Shown: in pieces, positions 1-7,479 of the stretch
How the letters are laid out: every line of letters begins with the position of its first letter
Position numbering within the stretch: the stretch's first letter is position 1
Source of the DNA: Rhizobium pisi
GTDB lineage: Bacteria > Pseudomonadota > Alphaproteobacteria > Rhizobiales > Rhizobiaceae
Assembly (NCBI RefSeq): GCF_003938655.1
Contig: NZ_RJJT01000001.1
Span: 248,001 to 312,000, forward strand
Length of the DNA: 64,000 bases
Direction: 5' to 3'
The notes under the pieces: model-generated
Database searches by the model: none
The model's input: the letters and a program-made list of their open reading frames with translations, nothing else
What the model was told of the DNA's origin: nothing
Program-made: the position numbers and the translations under genes

Positions 1-231
1 GACGCGATGTACACCTCGCTGTTCCGCGAACTCCTGACCTACATGATGGAAGATCCGCGCAACATTACGAGCTGCACGCATCTCCTCTTCTGTGCCAAGA
101 ACATCGAGCGCATTGGCGACCACGCCACCAACATCGCCGAGACGATCTTCTACATGGCGACAGGTGCGCAGCCGGAAGGCGATCGTCCAAAGGACGACAG
201 CGCCAACACCGTTGGCGCTGTGACGGAATAA
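1..231 (+). CDS. phoU: Phosphate signalling protein PhoU, C-terminal part
   Basis: The window opens inside this gene, so only the last 76 codons are present and the start lies upstream. The remnant contains the helical PhoU segment with the hallmark CAKNIERIGDHATNIAE, which supplies metal-binding residues of the second PhoU repeat. PhoU is a cytoplasmic negative regulator that couples the PstSCAB phosphate transporter to the sensor kinase PhoR. The tail after the last helix is acidic and low in complexity, as is usual. phoB follows 135 bp downstream on the same strand, the normal end of a pst-phoU-phoB cluster. Identification is firm from the motif and the neighbour. Confidence 0.95.
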   Translation, partial: DAMYTSLFRELLTYMMEDPRNITSCTHLLFCAKNIERIGDHATNIAETIFYMATGAQPEGDRPKDDSANTVGAVTE

Positions 232-254
232 CGGTTCCGGACCTGCCGATTGCG

Positions 255-276
255 TGCGCGCCCATCCGGGCGCGCA
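255..276 (+). terminator. GC-rich hairpin between phoU and phoB
   Basis: A perfect 9-bp stem (TGCGCGCCC at 255-263 and GGGCGCGCA at 268-276) with an ATCC loop follows the phoU stop. No T-tract follows, so it is not a classical intrinsic terminator. It may partly attenuate read-through into phoB or stabilise the 3' end. Confidence 0.4.
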
Positions 277-366
277 AAGAGGTCGCAGCCACTTTCTGAT
301 TTTGCGCAAGATCCCGTGCTTAAATCACCCCCGGTTTAAGGATCGTGCGCGAGGAGACCAACACGC

Positions 367-1050
367 ATGATCCCGAGAGTTGCAGTTGTTGAAGACGAGG
401 AAGCCCTCAGCGTGCTTCTTCGCTACAATCTCGAAGCAGAAGGCTTCGAGGTCGATACCATCCTTCGTGGCGACGAGGCCGAAATCAGGCTTCAGGAGCG
501 CACGCCCGATCTTCTCATCCTCGATTGGATGCTGCCCGGCGTCTCCGGCATCGAGCTCTGCCGGCGCCTGCGCATGCGGCCGGAAACCGAGCGCCTGCCG
601 ATCATCATGCTGACGGCGCGCGGCGAAGAGAGCGAGCGCGTGCGCGGGCTTTCGACGGGTGCCGACGATTACGTCGTCAAGCCCTTCTCGACGCCCGAGC
701 TCGTCGCCCGCGTCAAGGCGATGCTGCGCCGCGCCCGTCCGGAAGTTCTGTCCACGGTGCTGAAATGCGGCGATATCGAACTCGACCGCGAAACCCATCG
801 CGTCCATCGCAAGAGCCGCGAAGTCCGCCTCGGCCCCACGGAATTCCGCCTGCTGGAATTCCTGATGTCGTCGCCGGGCCGGGTTTTCTCCCGCTCGCAG
901 CTTCTGGACGGCGTCTGGGGTCACGATATCTACGTCGACGAGCGCACCGTCGATGTCCATGTCGGCCGCTTGCGCAAGGCGCTGAACTTTTCCAACATGC
1001 AGGACGTCATCCGCACCGTCCGCGGCGCCGGTTATTCGATGGAAGCTTGA
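367..1050 (+). CDS. phoB: Phosphate regulon response regulator PhoB
   Basis: This is a 227-residue OmpR/PhoB-class response regulator. The receiver domain (about 3-120) has the acidic pair at D10/E11, the phospho-acceptor D53 in LILDWMLPG and the conserved K105 in VVKPFS. A winged-helix DNA-binding domain fills about 130-225, with LGPTEFRLLEFL and the recognition region ending in RTVRGAGYSM. Phosphorylated PhoB binds Pho boxes and activates phosphate-scavenging genes. The ATG has a GAGGAG ribosome site about 11 bp upstream. It follows phoU on the same strand, which supports PhoB over other OmpR paralogues. I see no clear Pho box in the gap. Confidence 0.95.
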   Translation: MIPRVAVVEDEEALSVLLRYNLEAEGFEVDTILRGDEAEIRLQERTPDLLILDWMLPGVSGIELCRRLRMRPETERLPIIMLTARGEESERVRGLSTGADDYVVKPFSTPELVARVKAMLRRARPEVLSTVLKCGDIELDRETHRVHRKSREVRLGPTEFRLLEFLMSSPGRVFSRSQLLDGVWGHDIYVDERTVDVHVGRLRKALNFSNMQDVIRTVRGAGYSMEA

Positions 1051-1075
1051 CGGCTTCCATTCCAATCGCATAAAA

Positions 1076-1097
1076 AAACGGGCCGCTTGGCCCGTTT
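1076..1097. terminator. Bidirectional terminator between phoB and gcrA
   Basis: AAACGGGCC (1076-1084) pairs perfectly with GGCCCGTTT (1089-1097) across a GCTT loop. An A-run (1072-1078) lies on the left and Ts lie on the right arm, so the hairpin can end transcripts of the two convergent genes. Confidence 0.85.
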
Positions 1098-1120
1098 CTC
1101 ATGTGACAATGTTCGCTCGC

Positions 1121-1654
1121 TTAGCTGATGCGCGCGGCCGCCCTGCGGCGCTCATTGACCGGCTGGTAGGCCAGCTTCTGGTGATAGCCGCAATAGGGCG
1201 AATTGTCCGGGGATTCGCAGCCGCAGAAGTGGAAGTCGTCCTTCAGCGGATCGCCGACCGGCCACTTGCAGGTGCGTTCGGTGAGTTCCGTCAGGCCGAG
1301 GCGGCGGGAAATCGGCACGACCACGTTGCCGGCCGGCACGTATTCCATTTCCTCGATCGTTTCGATCTCGATCTCTTCCTTCAGCATCGTTGCGCCCTGC
1401 TGGCGGGTAACGGTGCGGGTAGCGATGCGCGAGGCATAGTTCGGTGCGCGCGGCGCCGATGTCGCGCGCTTGGGCGTTCGCGCCGTGGTGGCCGTGCCGC
1501 CGGCCTTGGCGCGGCCGGGAAGGCTGAGCCTGTGCACCTTGCCGATGACCGCGTTTCTGCTGACCCCGCCGAGCTGCGCAGCGATCTGGCTGGCGCTCAG
1601 TCCTTCGGCCCAAAGCTTCTTGAGTTTCTCGACCCGCTCGTCTGTCCAGTTCAT
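1121..1654 (-). CDS. gcrA: Cell-cycle regulator GcrA
   Basis: This 177-residue protein starts with MNWTDERVEKLKKLWAEG, the signature of GcrA, and has the helix-turn-helix stretch ASQIAAQLGGVSRNAVIGKV at about 21-40. A basic Ala/Thr-rich linker follows (about 48-85). A C-terminal domain (about 110-177) has cysteines near CKWPVGDP and FCGCESPDNSPYCGYH. In Alphaproteobacteria GcrA binds sigma-70 RNA polymerase and promoters carrying CcrM-methylated GANTC sites. The start has a GGAG ribosome site. A GANTC site (1688-1692) lies 34 bp upstream and four more cluster at 1801-1837, so regulation tied to the methylation state is likely (inference). Confidence 0.95.
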   Translation of the reverse strand: MNWTDERVEKLKKLWAEGLSASQIAAQLGGVSRNAVIGKVHRLSLPGRAKAGGTATTARTPKRATSAPRAPNYASRIATRTVTRQQGATMLKEEIEIETIEEMEYVPAGNVVVPISRRLGLTELTERTCKWPVGDPLKDDFHFCGCESPDNSPYCGYHQKLAYQPVNERRRAAARIS

Positions 1655-1800
1655 GCCCTGTCTCCACCTTTTGCGTTGGTGATGGCAGAATCCCTCACCG
1701 TTGTCCCGGAAGTCTCCGAAACAAGAAACGCCTGATCAATTTTGGTGACTAGTTCCGCCGCATGCAGTCTAGTAATTGAACTTTAACCTAGTGTGAGGCT

Positions 1801-1837
1801 GACTCCGTGACAAGAGTCGCATGAATCCGGATGAATC
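1801..1837. promoter_or_regulatory. Cluster of four GANTC (CcrM) methylation sites
   Basis: GACTC at 1801, GAGTC at 1814, GAATC at 1823 and GAATC at 1833 fall within 37 bp, spaced 13, 9 and 10 bp apart. GANTC is the target of the cell-cycle methyltransferase CcrM and part of the GcrA-responsive promoter signal in Alphaproteobacteria. The cluster lies 147 bp upstream of gcrA and about 240 bp upstream of argD. Confidence 0.6.
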
Positions 1838-1953
1838 GAATTCGGAGTTTTCCCCAACTTGCTGCCCCTGCGTGTCATTTCTGCAATAATGCCTGTTGAA
1901 GGTCGAAAATGCCGCTGTACAAGCTTGCTGCATACGCTAAGGGCGCAGTTTTG

Positions 1954-1982
1954 TTGACATTGCAGCGCGAAAAGGAAATAGT
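1954..1982 (+). promoter_or_regulatory. Candidate sigma-70 promoter upstream of argD
   Basis: TTGACA (1954-1959) is followed after a 17-bp spacer by AATAGT (1977-1982). Transcription would begin near 1989, about 90 bp before the argD start. The consensus -35 is good and the -10 is moderate. It was found by eye only. Confidence 0.45.
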
Positions 1983-1989
1983 GCCACTC

Positions 1990-2017
1990 GCCGCCGCAAG
2001 GCGGCATTTTTGATTTT
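1990..2017 (+). terminator. Intrinsic terminator upstream of argD
   Basis: GCCGCC (1990-1995), a GCAA tetraloop and GGCGGC (2000-2005) are followed by ATTTTTGATTTTT. This is a textbook rho-independent terminator for plus-strand transcription, yet no plus-strand gene lies between phoB's own terminator and this point. It could end a small RNA, attenuate argD, or form a stabilising 5' stem if the argD transcript starts near 1989. Confidence 0.7.
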
Positions 2018-2078
2018 TCGGACCTGGTTTCCTTAGCCGGAGTCCAGCGCCTTGATAACATTGACGGGAGATCGCGCT

Positions 2079-3278
2079 ATGGCTGAAGCCGCGCCGCTTT
2101 ATGACACCTATTCTCGTGCCCCGCTGCGGTTCGAGCGAGGCGAGGGCGTGTGGCTGGTCACCGAAAGCGGCGAGCGATATCTCGATTTCGGCGCCGGCGT
2201 TGCCGTCACCTCAGTCGGCCATAGCAACCCGCATGTGGTCAATGCGCTGAAGGAGCAGGCCGACAAGGTCTGGCACCTCTCGAACATTTATGAAATTCCC
2301 GGCCAGGAGCGCCTGGCAAAGCGCCTGACGGATGCTACCTTCGCAGACAAGGTGTTCTTTACCAACTCGGGCGCGGAAGCGCTGGAATGCGCGATCAAGA
2401 CGGCGCGTCGCTACCAGTATTCCAAGGGCCATCCCGAGCGTTTCCATATCATCACCTTTGAAGGCGCCTTCCACGGGCGGACGCTGGCGACGATCGCTGC
2501 CGGCGGCCAGGAAAAATATCTCGAAGGCTTCGGCCCCAAGGCGCCGGGCTTCGACCAGGTGCCGTTCGGCGACATCGAAGCTGTCCGCGCCGCGGTCACC
2601 GATGCCACGGCCGCAATTCTCATCGAGCCGGTGCAGGGCGAGGGCGGCGTCCGTCCCGCCACCACCGAATTCATGAAGGCGCTTCGCCAGATCTGTGACG
2701 AGAAGGGCCTGCTGCTGATCCTCGACGAGGTTCAGACCGGCGTTGGCCGTACCGGCAAGCTCTTCGCCCATGAATGGTCGGGTATCACCCCCGATATCAT
2801 GGCTGTCGCCAAGGGCATCGGCGGCGGTTTCCCGCTCGGCGCCTGCCTTGCCACCGCCGAGGCCGCCTCCGGCATGAAGGCCGGCACGCATGGTTCGACC
2901 TATGGCGGCAATCCGCTCGCCATGGCCGTCGGCAGTGCCGTGCTCGACATCATCCTCGCCGAAGGCTTCCTCCAGCAGGTGTGTGACGTCGCGCTGGTCT
3001 TCCGCCAGGGTCTCGCCTCGTTGAAGGATCGTTATCCCGACGTGATCGAGGATATCAGAGGCGAGGGGCTTCTGCTCGGCATCAAGGCTGCTATTCCTTC
3101 CGCCGAACTGCTGCAGGCGATCCGCGCCGCCCATCTGCTCGGCGTGCCCGCCGGGGATAACGTCATCCGCCTTCTCCCCCCGCTCGTCGTCACCGCCGAG
3201 GAGGCCCGCGAGGGCCTCGTCCGCATCGAGCGCGCCGCCGAGAGCATTCGCGCCTCCAAGGTCAAGAAGACGGCTTGA
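2079..3278 (+). CDS. argD: Acetylornithine aminotransferase ArgD
   Basis: This 399-residue fold-type I PLP enzyme transfers the amino group between glutamate and N-acetylglutamate semialdehyde in arginine synthesis, and may also serve in lysine synthesis. Visible motifs are the substrate/PLP region [15 protein letters not shown] (about 97-110), [14 protein letters not shown] (about 213-226) and the PLP-binding lysine near K245 in [15 protein letters not shown] chose the ATG at 2079 because GGGAG sits 8 bp upstream; an earlier TTG at 2052 has no such site. argF follows 42 bp downstream and hslO after that, suggesting one operon. Length is typical of the family. Confidence 0.95.
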   Translation: MAEAAPLYDTYSRAPLRFERGEGVWLVTESGERYLDFGAGVAVTSVGHSNPHVVNALKEQADKVWHLSNIYEIPGQERLAKRLTDATFADKVFFTNSGAEALECAIKTARRYQYSKGHPERFHIITFEGAFHGRTLATIAAGGQEKYLEGFGPKAPGFDQVPFGDIEAVRAAVTDATAAILIEPVQGEGGVRPATTEFMKALRQICDEKGLLLILDEVQTGVGRTGKLFAHEWSGITPDIMAVAKGIGGGFPLGACLATAEAASGMKAGTHGSTYGGNPLAMAVGSAVLDIILAEGFLQQVCDVALVFRQGLASLKDRYPDVIEDIRGEGLLLGIKAAIPSAELLQAIRAAHLLGVPAGDNVIRLLPPLVVTAEEAREGLVRIERAAESIRASKVKKTA

Positions 3279-3320
3279 ACGGATTGCCGCCTACGGGCGC
3301 ACGACAGGTAAGAACACGAT

Positions 3321-4235
3321 ATGGCTCCTAAACATTTCCTCGACCTTTCGGCGGTCACATCAGCCGATCTCAGAACCATCATGAACGATGCGCTCGCCCG
3401 CAAGCAGGCCTTCAAGGCCGGCACAGGCGACAAGCCGCTCGCCGGCAAGATGCTGGCGATGATCTTCGAGAAGCCGTCGACGCGCACCCGCGTTTCCTTC
3501 GATGTCGGCATGCGCCAGCTCGGCGGCGAAACGCTGTTCCTCTCCGGCACCGAGATGCAGCTCGGCCGCGCCGAGACGATCGGCGACACCGCCAAGGTGC
3601 TCTCGCGCTATGTCGATGCGATCATGATCCGCACGACCGAGCATTCGCGGCTGCTGGAGCTTGCCGAGCATGCGACCGTACCTGTGATCAATGCGCTGAC
3701 GGATGACACCCATCCCTGCCAGATCATGGCCGATATCATGACCTTCGAGGAGCATCGCGGCCCGATCAAGGGCAAGACCATCGCCTGGACCGGCGACGGC
3801 AACAACGTGCTGCATTCGCTGGTCGAGGGCGCTGCCCGCTTCGGCTATCGCATGAACATGGCGGTGCCTCTTGGTTCCGAGCCCAAGGATCACTATCTGA
3901 ACTGGGCCCGCAATGAGGGCGCCGAAATCATGCTCTGCCATGATGCCGACCGTGCGGTCGCCGGCGTCGATTGCGTGGTGACCGATACCTGGGTCTCCAT
4001 GAATCAGGAACATCGGGCCCGGGGTCACAATGTCTTCCAGCCTTATCAGGTCAATGCGGCCTTGATGGCGAAGGCCGGCAATGATGCATTGTTCATGCAT
4101 TGCCTGCCCGCTCATCGCGGTGAGGAAGTGACGGATGAAGTGATCGACGGCCCGCAATCCGTGGTCTTCGATGAAGCGGAAAACCGTCTTCATGCGCAGA
4201 AGTCGATTCTTGCTTGGTGCCTGGGCGCGATCTGA
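3321..4235 (+). CDS. argF: Ornithine carbamoyltransferase ArgF
   Basis: This 304-residue enzyme makes citrulline from ornithine and carbamoyl phosphate. The carbamoyl-phosphate loop STRTR is at 53-57, the HPCQ motif at 131-134 and the ornithine-site HCLP at 260-263, so all catalytic signatures are intact. The length fits the anabolic class. It lies 42 bp after argD with only a weak ribosome site (AGGTAAGA), which is consistent with co-translation from an argD-argF message. hslO begins 91 bp downstream. Confidence 0.96.
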   Translation: MAPKHFLDLSAVTSADLRTIMNDALARKQAFKAGTGDKPLAGKMLAMIFEKPSTRTRVSFDVGMRQLGGETLFLSGTEMQLGRAETIGDTAKVLSRYVDAIMIRTTEHSRLLELAEHATVPVINALTDDTHPCQIMADIMTFEEHRGPIKGKTIAWTGDGNNVLHSLVEGAARFGYRMNMAVPLGSEPKDHYLNWARNEGAEIMLCHDADRAVAGVDCVVTDTWVSMNQEHRARGHNVFQPYQVNAALMAKAGNDALFMHCLPAHRGEEVTDEVIDGPQSVVFDEAENRLHAQKSILAWCLGAI

Positions 4236-4326
4236 ACCATAATCTGGTGTCGCCGAGTCAAAAACTCGCGACCGCGCGAGCGGCGGGCACGCTGGCCCAT
4301 CGCTCTGAAAACTAGGAGTGAAAGCC

Positions 4327-5328
4327 ATGGCAGAAGCTGCAGCCGCCCTCGGCCAGTTCGATTTCGCCGGCGATGATCATGTCGTCCCCTTTCAGGTGGA
4401 GGGTCTGGATGTGCGCGGCCGCGCCGTCCAACTCGGCCCGATGCTCGATGCGATCCTCGAGCGCCATCATTATCCCGCGCCCGTTGCCCGGCTGCTTGCC
4501 GAAGTCGTCGTGCTGACGGTGCTGCTTGGCACCTCGTTGAAGTTCGACGGCAAGTTTACGGTGCAGACAAAGGGCGATGGTCCGGTCGATCTTCTCGTTG
4601 CCGATTTCTCGACGCCGGAAAACGTCCGCGCCTATGCGCGTTTCGATCAGGCGCTGCTCGCCAAGGCGGTTGCAGCAGGCGAGACCGAGCCGGAGCAATT
4701 GCTCGGCAAGGGCGTGCTCGCCTTCACCATCGATCAGGGCAAGTTCAGCCAGCCCTATCAGGGCATCGTCGCGCTCGACGGCACCTCGCTCGAGGACATC
4801 GCCGGCGTCTATTTCCGCCAGTCGGAGCAGATCCCGACGCGTGTGCGTCTTGCAGCCGCCGAACTCTTCGATCGCGACGATGCCGGCAAGCCCCGCCATC
4901 GCTGGCGGGCAGGCGGCCTTGTCGCTCAGTTCCTGCCGGAGGCGCCGGAGCGCATGCGCCAGCCGGATCTCCACGGCGGCGACGGCGACACCGGCAACCG
5001 CCCGCATGGCGAGGACGATGCCTGGGTCGAAGCCCGTTCGCTGGTCGAAACCATCGACGCCGATGAACTCACCGATCCGCTTGTTGGCACGGAGCGGCTG
5101 CTGTTCCGTCTGTTCCATGAGCGCGGTGTCCGCGTCTACGAACCGCGCGCGGTCTTCGACCGCTGCAGCTGCTCGCGTGAAAAGATCGGCAACGTGCTGA
5201 AGGGTTTCAGCGCCGAGGAAATCGAAGCCAGCCAGGAAAATGGCGAGATCGCTGTTACCTGCGAATTCTGCTCGACCACCTATCGCTTCGATCCGGCCGA
5301 GCTTCAGCCGGTCGAGCAAAAAGCCTAG
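4327..5328 (+). CDS. hslO: Redox-regulated chaperone Hsp33
   Basis: This 333-residue cytoplasmic holdase is activated by oxidation. The C-terminal zinc switch is complete: C280-S-C282 and C312-E-F-C315 (pattern CxC and CxxC). The N-terminal chaperone domain contains the ADFSTPENVRAYARF-type core. I chose the ATG at 4327 with AGGAG 8 bp upstream; a GTG at 4318 overlaps that ribosome site and is unlikely. It may be the last gene of the argD-argF message. An intergenic palindromic repeat begins 2 bp after the stop codon and may act as the transcript end. Confidence 0.95.
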   Translation: MAEAAAALGQFDFAGDDHVVPFQVEGLDVRGRAVQLGPMLDAILERHHYPAPVARLLAEVVVLTVLLGTSLKFDGKFTVQTKGDGPVDLLVADFSTPENVRAYARFDQALLAKAVAAGETEPEQLLGKGVLAFTIDQGKFSQPYQGIVALDGTSLEDIAGVYFRQSEQIPTRVRLAAAELFDRDDAGKPRHRWRAGGLVAQFLPEAPERMRQPDLHGGDGDTGNRPHGEDDAWVEARSLVETIDADELTDPLVGTERLLFRLFHERGVRVYEPRAVFDRCSCSREKIGNVLKGFSAEEIEASQENGEIAVTCEFCSTTYRFDPAELQPVEQKA

Positions 5329-5329
5329 A

Positions 5330-5432
5330 GCATGTCGCGCAAAAGTGTGCGGCGGTTTTGCGATAACGACATGCGTAAAAACAAAGACCTAAAGCGCGAG
5401 GAGCGAATCTGAAAGATCGCGACGCGCTTTAG
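5330..5432. repeat. Two-module palindromic intergenic repeat (RIME-like)
   Basis: Module 1 pairs GCATGTCG (5330-5337) with CGACATGC (5367-5374) and encloses CGCAAAA/TTTTGCG arms. Module 2 pairs CTAAAGCGCG (5389-5398) with CGCGCTTTAG (5423-5432) and overlaps the apaG stop codon. The core AAAAGTGTG followed by CGGTTTT recurs at 45732 and, inverted, at 6064-6087. It resembles the short mosaic palindromes described in rhizobia; the family name is inferred. Confidence 0.7.
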
Positions 5433-5821
5433 TTGAGGACGCGCAGCAGCCCCGGTGAATCCAGCGAGAAGGCGGGTATGTCGACATCGAACAGCTCGCC
5501 TTCGTCCGTTTCCATCTGGTAATGGCCGAACATCAGCCCGGAGGGCGTATCGAGCGGGCACCCGGAGGAATATTCGTAGGTGTCGCCCGGGCTAAGCCGT
5601 GGCTGTTCGCCGACGACACCGGGACCGGTCACCTCGTCCACCTGTCCGTTCTGGTCGGTGATATTCCAGTAGCGGTTGACCAGGCGAACGGCTATGCCGG
5701 AATTGTTGCTGATGACAATCCGGTAACCCCAGACATAGCGGTCGTCTTCCGGATCGGATTGCTCCTCCAGATAGAACGGTTCGACTACAACTTCGATATC
5801 TCTTGTGAGGGCGCGATACAT
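5429..5821 (-). CDS. apaG: ApaG domain protein
   Basis: This 130-residue single-domain protein of the ApaG family (DUF525) has an immunoglobulin-like beta fold. Conserved stretches are [28 protein letters not shown] and the glycine-rich [20 protein letters not shown]. ApaG was linked to cobalt/magnesium phenotypes in enterobacteria and binds nucleotides or pyrophosphate in structural work; its role here is not known. The ATG at 5821 has TAAGG 8 bp upstream and gives the usual family length; a TTG six codons earlier lacks support. It converges with hslO, and both stops abut the intergenic repeat. Confidence 0.9.
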   Translation of the reverse strand: MYRALTRDIEVVVEPFYLEEQSDPEDDRYVWGYRIVISNNSGIAVRLVNRYWNITDQNGQVDEVTGPGVVGEQPRLSPGDTYEYSSGCPLDTPSGLMFGHYQMETDEGELFDVDIPAFSLDSPGLLRVLN

Positions 5822-6003
5822 GCCTTGCACCTTAGTCAAGATATGTTACCCGTATCTTATAAGAGGCCCTGTCCGTCAAGGAACGGAACGTTGATCATTG
5901 ATGAAACAGTCATGATCGAAGGGTTTTCGATCGTTAAGCCTAATTGTCAGTGTTAATTCTGCTTCGGAACGCCGGCACGGGTAAACTTGTTCCGCCGCCG
6001 GTC

Positions 6004-6030
6004 CGGCCGAACCCGGGTGAGGTTCGGCCG
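6004..6030. terminator. Strong hairpin downstream of metZ
   Basis: CGGCCGAACC (6004-6013) pairs perfectly with GGTTCGGCCG (6021-6030) across a 7-nt loop. The plus-strand side is followed by TCCTTGTCTT; the minus-strand side has no T-tract. It sits 70 bp beyond the metZ stop. Confidence 0.5.
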
Positions 6031-6047
6031 TCCTTGTCTTAGATATA

Positions 6048-6095
6048 GAGCATGATGTCGTCCGAAAACCGCTCACGCTTTTCGGCATCATGCTC
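6048..6095. repeat. Palindromic intergenic repeat, single module
   Basis: GAGCATGATG (6048-6057) pairs with CATCATGCTC (6086-6095), with inner arms CCGAAAA and TTTTCGG. Read on the minus strand, the centre contains AAAAGCGTGAGCGGTTTT, matching the core of the repeat at 5330. It ends 5 bp before the metZ stop codon. Confidence 0.7.
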
Positions 6096-6099
6096 CGGA

Positions 6100-7284
6100 T
6101 CAGGCCGAGACCTTGGAGAGCGCCTTCGCGAAATCCTCGATCAGGTCGTCCGTATCCTCGATGCCGGCCGAAAAGCGCACCGTGCCGGGCGAGATGCCGA
6201 GTTCGGCACGCGCCTCTTCCGTCAGGTTCTTGTGCGTCGTCGTTGCCGGATGCGTGATCAGGCTCTTGCTGTCGCCGAGATTGTTGGAGATCTTGACGAC
6301 ATCGAGCGCGTTCTGCAGCGCGAAGGCAGCCTCTTTGCCGCCTTTCAGCTCGAAGCAGACCAGCGTCGAGCCGCCCGTCATCTGCTTGGCGATGATATCG
6401 GCCTGCGGATGGTCCTTGCGGCCGGGATAGATCACTTTGGCGACCTTGCCCTGCTCGGCCAGGAAATCAGCGATCTTCGCCGCATTCTGCGTCTGCTGCT
6501 TGACGCGCAGCGGCAGCGTCTCGATGCCCTTCAGAAGCGTCCAGGCATTGAACGGCGACATGGCCGGGCCGGTATGGCGGAAATAGTCGTGCAGGTTCTC
6601 GTCGATCCATTCCTTGTCGGAAAGCACCACGCCGCCAAGGCACCGGCCTTGGCCGTCAATATGCTTGGTCGCGGAATAGACGACGATATGGGCGCCGAGT
6701 TCCAAGGGTTTCTGGAAGAGCGGCGTTGCAAAGACGTTGTCAACGACGACCTTGGCGCCGACCTGGTTGGCGAGCTTAGCGACGCCGGCGATGTCGATCA
6801 CCTCGAGTGTCGGGTTGGTCGGGCTTTCCAGGAAGAACACCTTGGTCTTCGGCGTGATCGCCTTTTCCCAGTTCTCGAGGTAACGACCGTCGACCAGCGT
6901 GAAGTCGATGCCGTATTTCGGCGCCAACGTTTCCACAACCCAGCGGCAGGAGCCGAACAGAGCGCGCGCAGCGACGATATGATCGCCGGCCTTCAGCTGG
7001 CAGAGGATGGCGGCGGTGACGGCGGCCATGCCGGAGGCCGTGGCGCGGGCGTCTTCGGCGCCTTCCAGCATGCACATGCGCTTTTCGAACATGTCGTTGG
7101 TCGGGCTGCCGTAGCGGGCATAGATAAAGCCGTCCGTCTCGCCCTTGAAACGGGCTTCGGCCGCCTCCGACGTATCGTAGACGAAACCCTGCGTGAGATA
7201 GATTGCCTCGGACGTTTCGCCATATTGCGAACGCAGCGTGCCGCCATGGACGAGTTGGGTTGCCGGGCGCCAGGTCTTGCTCAT
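6100..7284 (-). CDS. metZ: O-succinylhomoserine sulfhydrylase MetZ
   Basis: This 394-residue Cys/Met-metabolism PLP enzyme condenses O-succinylhomoserine with sulfide to give homocysteine. The PLP lysine is K207 in SATKHIDG, and RYGSPTNDMFEKR and LESPTNPTLEV are typical of the family. MetZ, rather than MetB, is supported by the alphaproteobacterial SAM-II leader and by overall similarity; I cannot exclude acetyl-homoserine specificity. I chose the ATG at 7284 with AAGG 7 bp upstream. Codons further upstream read through the riboswitch leader and are not protein. SAM is predicted to repress it through the leader at 7302-7400. Confidence 0.93.
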   Translation of the reverse strand: MSKTWRPATQLVHGGTLRSQYGETSEAIYLTQGFVYDTSEAAEARFKGETDGFIYARYGSPTNDMFEKRMCMLEGAEDARATASGMAAVTAAILCQLKAGDHIVAARALFGSCRWVVETLAPKYGIDFTLVDGRYLENWEKAITPKTKVFFLESPTNPTLEVIDIAGVAKLANQVGAKVVVDNVFATPLFQKPLELGAHIVVYSATKHIDGQGRCLGGVVLSDKEWIDENLHDYFRHTGPAMSPFNAWTLLKGIETLPLRVKQQTQNAAKIADFLAEQGKVAKVIYPGRKDHPQADIIAKQMTGGSTLVCFELKGGKEAAFALQNALDVVKISNNLGDSKSLITHPATTTHKNLTEEARAELGISPGTVRFSAGIEDTDDLIEDFAKALSKVSA

Positions 7285-7301
7285 GCCATCACCTTCACAT
7301 A

Positions 7302-7334
7302 ACAAAAAAAACCGGTCGCAACAGCAGACCGGTT
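7302..7334 (-). terminator. Expression-platform terminator of the metZ riboswitch
   Basis: On the minus strand AACCGGTC (7327-7334) pairs with GACCGGTT (7310-7317) around a 9-nt loop and runs into a tract of Ts. A competing pairing of GACCGG (7340-7345) with CCGGTC (7327-7332) would break the terminator, which gives an antiterminator. Confidence 0.85.
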
Positions 7335-7344
7335 TCAACCCGGT

Positions 7345-7400
7345 CTTTTTAGCCACTTGTTTAACGTGGCTGCAAGCCGACCGGCCAAATCACCACGGGA
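7345..7400 (-). promoter_or_regulatory. SAM-II riboswitch (metA motif)
   Basis: Read on the minus strand, the leader carries the SAM-II layout: CCCGTGGTGATTTG, then GGCTTGCAGCCACG, then AAGTGGCTAAAAAG, which closes the pseudoknot. SAM-II aptamers bind S-adenosylmethionine and lie upstream of met genes in Alphaproteobacteria. The aptamer begins at about the predicted transcription start and ends 8 nt before the terminator hairpin. Binding should favour termination and shut off metZ. Confidence 0.93.
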
Positions 7401-7407
7401 TAATTCT

Positions 7408-7436
7408 GCAATACTGCTGTTAGCTGCTTGCGTCAA
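7408..7436 (-). promoter_or_regulatory. Sigma-70 promoter of metZ leader
   Basis: On the minus strand TTGACG (7431-7436) and TATTGC (7408-7413) are separated by 17 bp. The predicted start, near 7400, coincides with the 5' end of the SAM-II aptamer. Confidence 0.7.
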
Positions 7437-7479
7437 TTCCCCGAGTTTGGTTTTGTCGGCGGCAAATGATGGATGAGGC

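Larger units (their letters stand above)
1655..2078. other. Intergenic region between divergent gcrA and argD
   Basis: This 424-bp gap holds no convincing protein gene. It carries six GANTC sites (1688, four in 1801-1837, 2040), a TTAACC half-site of CtrA type at 1783-1788, a sigma-70-like promoter (1954-1982) and a strong intrinsic terminator (1990-2017) on the plus strand. A small RNA read on the plus strand is possible. Confidence 0.6.
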
